Source: Dietzia lutea
GTDB lineage: Bacteria; Actinomycetota; Actinomycetes; Mycobacteriales; Mycobacteriaceae
NCBI RefSeq assembly: GCF_003096075.1
Contig: NZ_CP015449.1
Location: forward strand, 2,473,001 to 2,537,000
Direction of reading: 5' to 3'
Length of the DNA: 64,000 nucleotides
In this document: positions 24,443 to 32,774 of the stretch, piece by piece
Position numbering within the stretch: position 1 is the first letter of the stretch
How the letters are laid out: every line of letters starts with the position of its first letter
Notes under the pieces: generated by a model
What the model saw: only the letters and a program-made list of their open reading frames with translations
The model's database searches: none
Told to the model about the DNA's origin: nothing
Position numbers and translations under genes: made by a program

Positions 24443-25315
24443 TCAGCGGGGCGAGTCGCCGGTGACCAGCGGCAGGTCGGGATCACCGGCCCACGCGGTC
24501 ATCGAACCGTCGTACACCGCCACGTCCCCGCGGCCGGCCAGCGCCAGCGCGTGGGCGACCCCGGTGGCCGCGATCCCACCGCCGCAGTAGGTGACGACCT
24601 CGCGGTCCTCGTCGAGCAGCCCGGCCGCCTCGAACTCGGCGCGCAGTTCCTCGACAGGACGCAGCGCGCCGGTCTCGGGGTCCCGGAGGCGGGCCACCGG
24701 CAGGTTGATGCTGCCGGGGATGTGGCCGGGACGACCGTACGAGTCGACGTCACCGCGGTACGTGGCCTCGTCGAGGACGTTGACGAGAATCGTGTTCTCG
24801 TCGTCGAGGGCCGCGGCCACGTCCTCGGTGGACCGGATCAGTTCCGGTCGTCGGACGCCGGTGAAGGTGCGCGGCGTGGGCACCGCGATCTCGTCGGTGA
24901 CCTCGTATCCCGCGGCCTTCCACGCCGGCAGGCCGCCGTCGAGGACGGCGACGTCGTCGAAGCCCTCGAAGCGCAGGTGCCACCAGAGGCGGGTGGCCCA
25001 GAACCCCTCGTGCTGGCCGTAGACCACCACGGTCGCGCCGTCCCCGATGCCGAGCCCGCTCGCGGCGGCCGCGAAGCGCTCGTGATCCGGCGCGGTGGCG
25101 GGCAGGGGGCTGCCCGGGTCGGCGAAGTCACCGAGCAGGTCGGCGAACAGGGCGCCGGGGATGTGCTCGGGCCGGTACGTCTCCAGGCCCGAGACCGGGC
25201 GCGGGGTGCCGTCCGCGTCGGCGGTCAGGTGAGTGGTGGCGTCGACGACGACGAGGTCGGCGTCACCCAGGTGCTCGCGCAGCCACCCGGGGCTCACGGT
25301 GAGCGGAGTCGTCAT
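24443..25315 (-). CDS. sulfurtransferase (tandem rhodanese domains)
   Basis: The 290-residue protein has two rhodanese domains. In the N-terminal one the active loop lacks Cys (VVYGQHEG, Q101), so it is structural. The C-terminal one has the persulfide-forming C244 in TYCGGGIAATG, a CGGGxxA loop typical of thiosulfate or mercaptopyruvate sulfurtransferases. It is probably cytosolic. It resembles mycobacterial SseA/CysA-type enzymes; which sulfur donor is used cannot be told. ATG 25315 has AAAGGACGAGAC upstream. Confidence 0.93.
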   Translation of the reverse strand: MTTPLTVSPGWLREHLGDADLVVVDATTHLTADADGTPRPVSGLETYRPEHIPGALFADLLGDFADPGSPLPATAPDHERFAAAASGLGIGDGATVVVYGQHEGFWATRLWWHLRFEGFDDVAVLDGGLPAWKAAGYEVTDEIAVPTPRTFTGVRRPELIRSTEDVAAALDDENTILVNVLDEATYRGDVDSYGRPGHIPGSINLPVARLRDPETGALRPVEELRAEFEAAGLLDEDREVVTYCGGGIAATGVAHALALAGRGDVAVYDGSMTAWAGDPDLPLVTGDSPR

Positions 25316-25364
25316 GTCTCGTCCTTTCGATGGGGTACGCCCTTTCGAGGATAGACAGATCTGT

Positions 25365-26723
25365 TCATCTGACGCGCTGGAGCCGAACGTTGGCGAACTC
25401 GGTCAGGCCCCATCGGCCCAGCTCACGCCCGTACCCGGAGCGCTTGACGCCGCCGAACGGCAGCCCCGGCATGGTGGTGCCGTGCTCGTTGACGTAGGCC
25501 ATGCCCACCTCGAGCCGCTCCGCCACCTCGGAGGCGCGCTCGGTGTCGGTGCCCCACACGGACCCGGACAGTCCGAAGTGGGTGTCGTTGGCGATGCGCA
25601 CGGCCTCGTCGACAGAGTCGTAGGTGTACACCATCGCGACGGGGCCGAAGATCTCCTCGCGGTAGGCGTCCATCTCCTCGGTGATGCCGGTGAGGATGGT
25701 GGGCTGCATGAACGCGCCGGGCCGGTCGATCGCCGCGCCGCCGGTGACGAGGGTCGCGCCCTGCCGGACGGCCGTCTCGACCTGCTCGACGACGCCGTCG
25801 CGGGCGTCCTCGGATGACAGGGGCCCGAGCTCGGTGCCCTCGTCGGCGGCGGGCCCGACGGCCAGTTCCTCGTAGAGGTTCTTCAGCCGGCCGAGGAAGT
25901 CCTCCTCGAGCTGCGACGGGACGAAGATCCGCTTGGGCGAGTTGCACGCCTGCCCGCAGTTCGACAGCCGTGCCCGGCCCACGGTCTCGGTGAGCTCGTC
26001 GAGATCGTCGGCGTCGAGGATGATGAGCGGGTCGGACCCGCCGAGTTCGAGCACGCTCGGCTTGAGGTTCTCCGCGGCCACCGTGGCCACCGCGGCGCCG
26101 GCTCCCTCGCTCCCGGTGAGGGAGACGCCCTTGATCCGCGGGTCGGCGATCATCTCGGCGACCGTGTCGCTCGAGGCGTAGACGTTGACGAAGACGTCGT
26201 CGGGAAGGCCCGCCGCGCGCTGGACCTTCTCGATGGCCGCGGACGAGCGGGCGCAGATGCTCGCGTGCTTGAGGACGACGGTGTTGCCGAGCAGCAGGTT
26301 GGGCGCGGCGAACCGGGCGACCTGGTAGTAGGGGTAGTTCCACGGCATGATCCCCACCAGCGGCCCGACGGGCTCGTAGGTGACCCGGTTGAGACGCGCC
26401 TCGGGCACGTCCAGCGACTCGGGCTCGAGGAGGGCGGGGCCGTGCTCGCCGTACCAGCGGTAGATCGACGCCGCGAGCTCCACCTCGCCCTGCGCCTGGT
26501 CGGGAAGCTTGCCCATCTCGGTGGTGATCGCCTTGCCGAGTTCCTCGCGGTGCTCGTCGAAGGCGTCGGCGATCGCCACGAGGATGCGGGCCCGCTCGGC
26601 CACGTCGGTGTCGCGCCAGGTGGTGAATCCCTCGGTGACGGTGTCCAGGACGCCGTCGACGTCCCGGATCTGCTCGTACTCGCGGTCGGTCTGACCGGTG
26701 GACGGGTCGTGCGTGACGTACAT
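25365..26723 (-). CDS. aldehyde dehydrogenase (succinate-semialdehyde dehydrogenase-like)
   Basis: The 452-residue NAD(P)-dependent enzyme oxidises an aldehyde to its acid. N123 (MPWNYPY), E226 (LELGGSD) and the nucleophile C260 (GQACNSPKR) form the active site; TGSEGAG is the cofactor loop. The closest pattern is the short GabD/YneI type (about 455 residues). The nearby alcohol dehydrogenase and SDR would supply aldehydes, but it is not in their operon. ATG 26723 was chosen because GGGAGG lies 5 bases upstream; the frame stays open much further without a ribosome site. Confidence 0.93.
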   Translation of the reverse strand: MYVTHDPSTGQTDREYEQIRDVDGVLDTVTEGFTTWRDTDVAERARILVAIADAFDEHREELGKAITTEMGKLPDQAQGEVELAASIYRWYGEHGPALLEPESLDVPEARLNRVTYEPVGPLVGIMPWNYPYYQVARFAAPNLLLGNTVVLKHASICARSSAAIEKVQRAAGLPDDVFVNVYASSDTVAEMIADPRIKGVSLTGSEGAGAAVATVAAENLKPSVLELGGSDPLIILDADDLDELTETVGRARLSNCGQACNSPKRIFVPSQLEEDFLGRLKNLYEELAVGPAADEGTELGPLSSEDARDGVVEQVETAVRQGATLVTGGAAIDRPGAFMQPTILTGITEEMDAYREEIFGPVAMVYTYDSVDEAVRIANDTHFGLSGSVWGTDTERASEVAERLEVGMAYVNEHGTTMPGLPFGGVKRSGYGRELGRWGLTEFANVRLQRVR

Positions 26724-26821
26724 GCGGTCCTCCCTCTTCTCGCGGCGGCCGGTGGTGGTACCCGGTCGTGTCACGCGACGGTAGGCGGCGGGTGGGACCG
26801 GTGCATCCGGTCGGTGCGCCT

Positions 26822-26856
26822 CGACCCCGCCACCGCGGTGGGGCGGGGCGGGGTCG
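26822..26856. terminator. hairpin after the esxT-like gene
   Basis: The arms cgaccccgcc (26822-26831) and ggcggggtcg (26847-26856) pair perfectly; the loop contains the palindrome ccaccgcggtgg. It lies 35 bases past the stop of the leftward esx operon and separates it from the aldehyde dehydrogenase gene. Confidence 0.7.
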
Positions 26857-26890
26857 CGGGAGGTCGGATGTGGGTGTCGGGCCCGGTGGA

Positions 26891-27184
26891 TCAGTCCCAG
26901 CCCTGGGCGGCACGACGATCCGCGTCGGCCATGCCCTGGTTGCCCTGGGCGGCGGCGCGGGAGATCTCGGCGAGCATCGCCTGCAGCGCTGCCGCGGCCT
27001 GGTCCCAGTCGTTCTGGTGCGCCTGGTAGGCGACCGCGGCGTCGCCCTCCCACTCGGCGACCAGCGGGGCGAGGTAGGCCTCGAGGTCGTCGAGGGTGGT
27101 GCGCAGGTTGGTGGACGCCTGCGCGACCTGGCCGACGAGGGCCTCGATCGGGCCGTGGTTGTAGGTGATCTGTCCAGAGGTCAT
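26891..27184 (-). CDS. esxT: WXG100-family secreted protein, EsxT-like
   Basis: The 97-residue protein has the helix-turn-helix of ESAT-6-like proteins with W45-E-G47 at the turn. It is expected to form a 1:1 helical hairpin dimer with the EsxU-like protein encoded just before it and to be secreted through the ESX-4 apparatus. Size and gene order match M. tuberculosis esxU-esxT (about 105 and 100 residues). No obvious YxxxD/E motif is present at its own C-terminus. ATG 27184 has GGAAGGGACC upstream. It is last in the leftward operon. Confidence 0.9.
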   Translation of the reverse strand: MTSGQITYNHGPIEALVGQVAQASTNLRTTLDDLEAYLAPLVAEWEGDAAVAYQAHQNDWDQAAAALQAMLAEISRAAAQGNQGMADADRRAAQGWD

Positions 27185-27217
27185 GACGGTCCCTTCCGGT
27201 GGTGGTGGTGTCGGCGA

Positions 27218-27538
27218 TCAGAGGTTGAGCGGGCCGGTGCCGCCAGCCCGGGTGATGAGGGCGGCCGAGTCCTGGTCCGCGGCGTCGAACGACGAGCTGT
27301 TGGTCCGCATCGTCTCGGAGATCCCGGCGAGCGCGTTGTTGAGCTTGGCGCTCTGCTGCTGCCACTCGGTCATGATCTGGGTGAAGCGTGCCTGCGCGGC
27401 GCCGCGCCAGACCGAGCCGCCGAGCTGGGACACCGAGTCCCGCACGGTGCCGAGCAGCCGGTCGATCTCGAGGTTCACGTCGTCGACCCTCCTGGCCGCC
27501 GTGTCCATGGTCCCGATGTGGGTGTTGAACCCGGTCAT
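27218..27538 (-). CDS. esxU: WXG100-family secreted protein, EsxU-like
   Basis: The 106-residue WXG100 protein has W44-R-G46 at the turn between its two helices. The C-terminus contains F84-DAA-D88, an FxxxD variant of the YxxxD/E export motif normally placed after the second helix of one partner. That suggests this partner carries the signal for the pair. ATG 27538 was chosen because GGGGAGGA lies 5 bases upstream; 16 further codons are open but unlikely. The gene begins 112 bases after the stop of the Rv3446c-like gene, so it may have its own promoter. Confidence 0.9.
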   Translation of the reverse strand: MTGFNTHIGTMDTAARRVDDVNLEIDRLLGTVRDSVSQLGGSVWRGAAQARFTQIMTEWQQQSAKLNNALAGISETMRTNSSSFDAADQDSAALITRAGGTGPLNL

Positions 27539-27650
27539 CTCATCCTCCCCTGTGGTCGCTGCGGACTCCCGTTCTGGGTCCGTCACAGTGTTCGACGCGG
27601 CCGGGAGGCCGTTCGGTTCCGCGGGAACGGGAAATTCTCCGCCGGGATCG

Positions 27651-28502
27651 TCAGGAGGTCGTGTAGAGCCGGGCCGCCGCCTCGACCGGCGCGACGTCGG
27701 GTATCACGAACGACAACAGACGGGCCCGGTCGCACGCGTCCACGACCCGCTCGGCGACCCGGCCGCGCACGAGGACCTCCGTGGACCCGGTGGCCGCCTC
27801 GCGCCGCCGGCGCCGCAGTCCGGCGACCGCGTCGAGGACGCGCGGCACCTCGTCGTCGACGGCGGAGTCGCGGAACGGGTCACGGCGGTGCACCACGGCG
27901 CGGTCGACCAGGGTCAGTCCGCCGCGCGCACGTTCGACGAGCGAGACCGTGGTGCGCGTGCGGGAGGATTCCACGCACACCGCCCAGCGCGCCGACGACG
28001 ACGGCAGCGCCTCGGCCGTGACCAGGGCTGAGCGGACCACGCGGGCGGCGACCCCCACGCCCCGGGCGGCGGCCACGAGCCGGGTGGTACGGCTCGTGCC
28101 CCAGTCACTGGGCACCACCAGCACAGCGGTGTCGCCATCACCGTCACTGTCACCGACCCCGGCCCCGGCCCCGGCCCCGGCCCAGCGAAGTGCGCGCGCG
28201 ACGGGGGCCGCGAGGAGCTCGGGGACGGGCACCGAGAGGCCGGCGACGTCCACGCGGTCGCGGTGTGCGTGGGCGACGGGGTCTGCGAGGCACCGGCCCG
28301 GGAAGCGGGCGGCGGCCGCGTCGGCCCGATCCGAGCACTCGATGCGGTCCCCACCGGGCGGGAGCGCCGATCCGTCGAGGCCGGCGAGGACGGAGGCGGG
28401 GGCGACCGCCGGGGACAGCACCGCCGAGGCGGACGCCGCCGCGACGGCCAACCCCGAACAGGACAGGTCGACGGCCAGGGTCGCCGCCCGCCCGTCGGTC
28501 AC
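27651..28502 (-). CDS. type VII secretion-associated protein, Rv3446c-like
   Basis: The 283-residue protein sits where Rv3446c lies in the M. tuberculosis ESX-4 locus, between eccC and the esx pair. The N-terminus (TLAVDLSCSGLAVAA) and the later VLVVPSDWGTSRTTRLVAAA resemble the nucleotide-binding strands of the Hsp70/actin fold. The middle has low-complexity AGAGAGAG and DSDGDGD encoded by a GGCCCC run. Its biochemical role is not known. The GTG start overlaps the eccC stop (GTGA), so it is made together with EccC. Confidence 0.8.
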   Translation of the reverse strand: MTDGRAATLAVDLSCSGLAVAAASASAVLSPAVAPASVLAGLDGSALPPGGDRIECSDRADAAAARFPGRCLADPVAHAHRDRVDVAGLSVPVPELLAAPVARALRWAGAGAGAGVGDSDGDGDTAVLVVPSDWGTSRTTRLVAAARGVGVAARVVRSALVTAEALPSSSARWAVCVESSRTRTTVSLVERARGGLTLVDRAVVHRRDPFRDSAVDDEVPRVLDAVAGLRRRRREAATGSTEVLVRGRVAERVVDACDRARLLSFVIPDVAPVEAAARLYTTS

Positions 28503-31500
28503 GGTTCGGACAGTGCGGTCTGGACCAGCCGCACGCCGCCGTCACGGGTGATGAGCCGCCCCCGCCCGGCCGGCAGCGGGCCGGGTCGCACGCCGCCGAG
28601 CAACGGTCCCTCCTCGCGGCTGCCGGACATGAGGAACCCGGCGCCGCCCAGGTCGCGGATCCGGGCCACAAAGGGGTCGAACAGCGCGCGCGAGGCGCCG
28701 GCGCTGCGCCGCGCCAGGACGACCGACAGGCCGATGTCCCGGGCGTGGGGCAGGAAGCGGGCCAGGGGCTGCAACGGGTTGCCCCCGCCGGTGATGACGA
28801 GGTCCAGGTCGTCGACGAGCAGGTAGATCCTCGGTCCGCTCCACCACGACCGCGCGCGCAGCTCCTCGGCCGTGACGTCGGCGCCGGGCATGCGCTCCTC
28901 GAGGACGCGCGCCAGGTGCTCGACCATGGGCACGAGGGCCGTCTCGGTGGGCGCGTAACCCGCCAGGTGGTCCCCTTCGACCTCGCCGAGCATCGTGCGC
29001 CGGTAGTCCACCACGATGAGCTTGGCGTGCTCGGGGGTGTTCCCCGCGACCAGGCCGCGGGACAGCGACCGCAGGAGGGAGGTCTTCCCGCACTCCGAGT
29101 CGCCCAGCACCAGCATGAGCGGGTCGCCCTCGAGGTCGGCGTAGACCACCGTGAGATCGGCCTCGTCGACGCCGAGCGGGACGCGGGAGCGACGACCGTC
29201 GGCGTCGGGGCGGGCCAGGCTCGCGACCTGCGCGTAGGGCAGGACCTCGGGCAGCATCCGGACGGGGGCCGCGCCGACGTCGCCCACCCGGGCGCGCCAC
29301 CGCCGGGCGAGGTGACGCGAGGCCTCGGCGGTCGCGTCGGCCATGCCCTCCGGGTCGACGCGGCCGTCGAGCCGGGGTTGGTAGACGAGCATGTGGTCTC
29401 GGGCGCGGGTGAGTCCCCGCCCCGGGGCGGCAGGGACCGTCATCGCCGCGCGCCGGTCGATCATGGAGTCGGTGGGATCGCCCAGCCGCAACTCGACCCT
29501 CGTGCCGAGGGCGTCGCGCAGCGCCGGCCGCAGGTCCGCCCAGCGGGAGGCGGACAGCACCACGTGGACGCCGTAGGACAGCCCGTCCGCGGCCAGGCCC
29601 AGGACCACGGCCTCGAGGTCCTCGAACCCGGTGCGCAGGGCCTGCCACCCGTCGAGCACCAGCAGGACGTCGGGGTACTCCGTCACGGGGCGCCCGTTCC
29701 GCTCGATCTTCCGACGGCGCGCCTGGTCGACGGAGGTGATGTCCGCCTCGCGGAACGCGGCTTCACGACGGCGACGCTCGGCGTCCACCTCGGCGATCGT
29801 GCGCCGGATCCTCTCCTCCTCGCCGCGGCGGGCGACCCCGCCCACGTGCGGCAGGTCCGAGACCGACTGCAGCAGGCCGCCGCCGAGGTCCACGACGTAC
29901 ACCGACAGCCGGTCGGGCTCGGTGGTCGCGGCCGCGGACAGCACGAGGGTGCACAGCGTCGTCGACTTGCCGGAGCGGGTGCCGCCGACGACGGCGACGT
30001 TGCCGTCGGCACCGGACAGGTCCACGTACCAGGTGTCGCGGCGCTGCTCGAACGGCAGGTCCACCTCGGCGAGCGGGAACCGCAGCCCGACCGGCCGGAC
30101 GCCCGCGATCGCGGTCCCCGTCGGTTCGGCGCGCGTAGGTTCGGTGCCCGCGGCCGCGGCGTCCATCGATGCGGTGCCCGTCGGTTCGGTGCCCACGGCC
30201 GAGTCCAGCGGAGCGCCCTCCCCCAGCGGGGCCAGCCACACTTCGTGCGCGGGTCGGCCGTGCCCGGCGAGTCGGCCCACCAGGACGTCGAGCAGGCTCG
30301 CCGACTCCTCCGTGCCGTCGGCGTCCGCGGCGTCGCCGGGAACGAGGTCCTCGTCGTCGTCGGCCCCGACTACCACCGGCGGCGTCGGCACCGGCATGTA
30401 CCAGGCGGTGAACGGCCGCACCGCCGCCCGCGCGGCGACCGTGGCCACCGACGAGCCGTCGAGGCGGCGGTCCTCGGTGTACGGGCCGGACACGTAGGCG
30501 GCGTCGAACCTCACCGGCTCACCGGCGTCCACCTTGAGGTAGCCGGCGCCCGGCGTGGCGGGCAGGTGGTAGGCGTCGGTCACGCCGAGGACGGTGCGAG
30601 ACTCGGTCGCCGAGAACGTCTTGAGGGCGATCCGGTAGGACAGGTGGCTGTCCAGCCCGCGCAGCCGTCCTTCCTCGAGGCGCTGGGACGCGAGCAGCAG
30701 GTGGATGTGCAGGGAGCGCCCGAGGCGCCCGATCGTGAGGAACAGCTCGGCGAACTCGGGCTTGGAGGACAGCAGCTCGGAGAACTCGTCGACCACGATC
30801 ACCAGCGCGGGGAGCGGGTCCAGCGGGGCGCCCTTGGCGCGGGCGGCCTCGTACTCCGCCACGTTCGAGTAGTTGCCGGCCGCGCGGAGCACCTCCTGGC
30901 GCCGGGTGAGCTCCCCCTCGAGGGCGTCCCGCATGCGGTCGACCATGGTGATCTCGGCCTGCAGATTGGTGATGACCGCGGCGACGTGTGCCAACGACTC
31001 CAGCCCGAGGAACGTGGCGCCGCCCTTGAAGTCCACCAGCACGAGGTTGAGCGAATCGGGGTCGTGGGTGGCGACCAGGCCCAGCACGAGGGTGCGCAGG
31101 AACTCGGACTTGCCCGACCCGGTCGCGCCGATACACAGCCCGTGCGGGCCCATGCCGCCGTGCGCGGCCTCCTTGAGGTCGAGCTCCACGGGCGCGCCGT
31201 CGGGACTGACCCCCACGGGCACGCGCAGCCGGTCGCGTTCTCCGCGGCGCCGCCACGCGACCGCCGGGTCGACCTGGGTGGCCACGCCGATCCCCAGCAG
31301 GTCGGGCAGGCCGGGCGCGCGGCGGGTCGAGGTGGAGCCGTCGGCGTGGGTCACCGTGTCGGCGGGCCGGTAGCGCGACAGCGCCATGGCCAGTCGCTCG
31401 GCCTCCGGCGGGCTCATCGCGTCGACCCGCGCGACCTCCTCCTCGCCCGCCTCGGTGCGGACGCGCGCCACGCGGTCGTCGCCGACGCGGATGCACAGAC

Positions 31501-32593
31501 CCCGGCGCAGCGCGAGGTCGCGCAGCTGCCCCGCACGGCTGCCGGAGACCTCGAGCACGGTGACGCCGTCGAGTCCGTCCTCGGCCAGGAGACGCTCGGC
31601 GCCGGTGACGCCGACCCCGTCGACGACGACGACGAGGTGCGCCCGCCCCGGGACACCGGCCGCGCTCGGGGAGAAGGCGGGTCGGTCCGAGATGTCGGTC
31701 CCGAGCATCGACTCGACCCCGGCGAGCGAGAACTCGGTGAGCCGGACCCGCCCGCCGCCGTCGGTGTAGACGTGGTGTTCGTGGTGCGGGAGCCACTTGA
31801 GCCACTCCCAGGCCCGGCGGGCGTCGCCCTCGCTCGCGGCCACCGCGACGCGGACCCGGCCGGGGCCGTGGGCCACCACGAGGCCGCCGATCATGGCGCG
31901 CACGGCGGCGCGCACCCGGTCGACGTCGCCGTCGAGGGACAGGGCGGCGAACGCGCGCAGCTCCAGCGCGACGGGCAGCTCGTCGACCACCGAGTGCACG
32001 CGGACGAAGCGTCGCATGCTCACCACCGACACCGGCTCCAGGTCGTCGACGGGACCCGTGTCCGGGGCCTCGAGCCGGGTCGCGAGCGACTGGCGGCCGG
32101 GGCCCACGCGGATGGTGAGGTCGTCGGGGTCCGACTCGTCGCGCTCCCACATGCGGGACGTACCGACGAGCGCGGGCAGCTCGACGGGGTCCGGGTGGCG
32201 CCAGAGGGCGGCCGCCCGCTGCGCGGCCGCGGTCTCGCGGACGGTGTCCCGGGTCTGGCCGAGGTAGCGCAGGTAGTCCTTGCGCAGTTCGTCCGTCTCG
32301 GCGGTCTTGTTCCCGCCGGTCAGCGTGCCGGCGAGCATGCCCACCGCCGAGACGGCCATCATCACCGGGAAGAGCATGAACATGGGGTTGCGCATCATCC
32401 CCGTGCGCATCATCACCACGACCATCCCGCCCACGGCCACCACCAGGACGATGGGCAGGACGATCTGGATGAGCGGGCGCGGGGTCGGCCGCGGCAGGGC
32501 GGGCGGCGCCTGCAGTGCGATCTCGCCGCCGGGCGTGGGCGGGGCGTCGAGCTTCTCGGCGCGCGCGAACACGACGTCACCCATCAGCGGCAC
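28499..32593 (-). CDS. eccC: type VII secretion ATPase EccC (ESX-4 type, three ATPase domains)
   Basis: The 1364-residue FtsK/SpoIIIE-like motor drives substrate export. Two membrane helices lie at about 41-62 and 69-91. Domain 1 has Walker A GATGSGKS (489-496) and Walker B VIVVDEF (to 604). Domain 2 has GGTRSGKST (870-878), but its Walker B reads LLVLDGW, with Gly in place of the second acid. Domain 3 has GDSECGKTS (1164-1172) and LLVDDLD. A repeat-rich linker with EPTGTA units (about 800-830) joins domains 1 and 2. EccC is unsplit here. Start GTG 32593 or ATG 32584; the choice is uncertain. It is divergent from eccD. Confidence 0.96.
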   Translation of the reverse strand: MPLMGDVVFARAEKLDAPPTPGGEIALQAPPALPRPTPRPLIQIVLPIVLVVAVGGMVVVMMRTGMMRNPMFMLFPVMMAVSAVGMLAGTLTGGNKTAETDELRKDYLRYLGQTRDTVRETAAAQRAAALWRHPDPVELPALVGTSRMWERDESDPDDLTIRVGPGRQSLATRLEAPDTGPVDDLEPVSVVSMRRFVRVHSVVDELPVALELRAFAALSLDGDVDRVRAAVRAMIGGLVVAHGPGRVRVAVAASEGDARRAWEWLKWLPHHEHHVYTDGGGRVRLTEFSLAGVESMLGTDISDRPAFSPSAAGVPGRAHLVVVVDGVGVTGAERLLAEDGLDGVTVLEVSGSRAGQLRDLALRRGLCIRVGDDRVARVRTEAGEEEVARVDAMSPPEAERLAMALSRYRPADTVTHADGSTSTRRAPGLPDLLGIGVATQVDPAVAWRRRGERDRLRVPVGVSPDGAPVELDLKEAAHGGMGPHGLCIGATGSGKSEFLRTLVLGLVATHDPDSLNLVLVDFKGGATFLGLESLAHVAAVITNLQAEITMVDRMRDALEGELTRRQEVLRAAGNYSNVAEYEAARAKGAPLDPLPALVIVVDEFSELLSSKPEFAELFLTIGRLGRSLHIHLLLASQRLEEGRLRGLDSHLSYRIALKTFSATESRTVLGVTDAYHLPATPGAGYLKVDAGEPVRFDAAYVSGPYTEDRRLDGSSVATVAARAAVRPFTAWYMPVPTPPVVVGADDDEDLVPGDAADADGTEESASLLDVLVGRLAGHGRPAHEVWLAPLGEGAPLDSAVGTEPTGTASMDAAAAGTEPTRAEPTGTAIAGVRPVGLRFPLAEVDLPFEQRRDTWYVDLSGADGNVAVVGGTRSGKSTTLCTLVLSAAATTEPDRLSVYVVDLGGGLLQSVSDLPHVGGVARRGEEERIRRTIAEVDAERRRREAAFREADITSVDQARRRKIERNGRPVTEYPDVLLVLDGWQALRTGFEDLEAVVLGLAADGLSYGVHVVLSASRWADLRPALRDALGTRVELRLGDPTDSMIDRRAAMTVPAAPGRGLTRARDHMLVYQPRLDGRVDPEGMADATAEASRHLARRWRARVGDVGAAPVRMLPEVLPYAQVASLARPDADGRRSRVPLGVDEADLTVVYADLEGDPLMLVLGDSECGKTSLLRSLSRGLVAGNTPEHAKLIVVDYRRTMLGEVEGDHLAGYAPTETALVPMVEHLARVLEERMPGADVTAEELRARSWWSGPRIYLLVDDLDLVITGGGNPLQPLARFLPHARDIGLSVVLARRSAGASRALFDPFVARIRDLGGAGFLMSGSREEGPLLGGVRPGPLPAGRGRLITRDGGVRLVQTALSEP

Positions 32594-32774
32594 CCGTGTG
32601 CGTCACCAGCGATCGTCCCCTCCACTGCCGCCGGGCGCGCGGCGCGCCGCCGGGAGTTGGGCCCCCCACGAGCGCCCTTCCGCCCCGACAATGATCGGCG
32701 TATCGGGTGGCGATGTTAGGGCAGTACACGTCCTGGCGGGGGCACCAACCGGGAGCGAGCGGGAGGTCGGCGAG

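Noticed and set aside
28155-28185. GGCCCC hexanucleotide run
   Set aside because: It is a coding low-complexity stretch (AGAGAG) in the Rv3446c-like gene; I see no reason to call it regulatory.
28190-32719. Very long open frame on the plus strand, about 1500 codons
   Set aside because: It is antisense to eccC; high GC keeps the opposite frame open. Its translation is low-complexity His/Arg/Gly-rich and has no domain.
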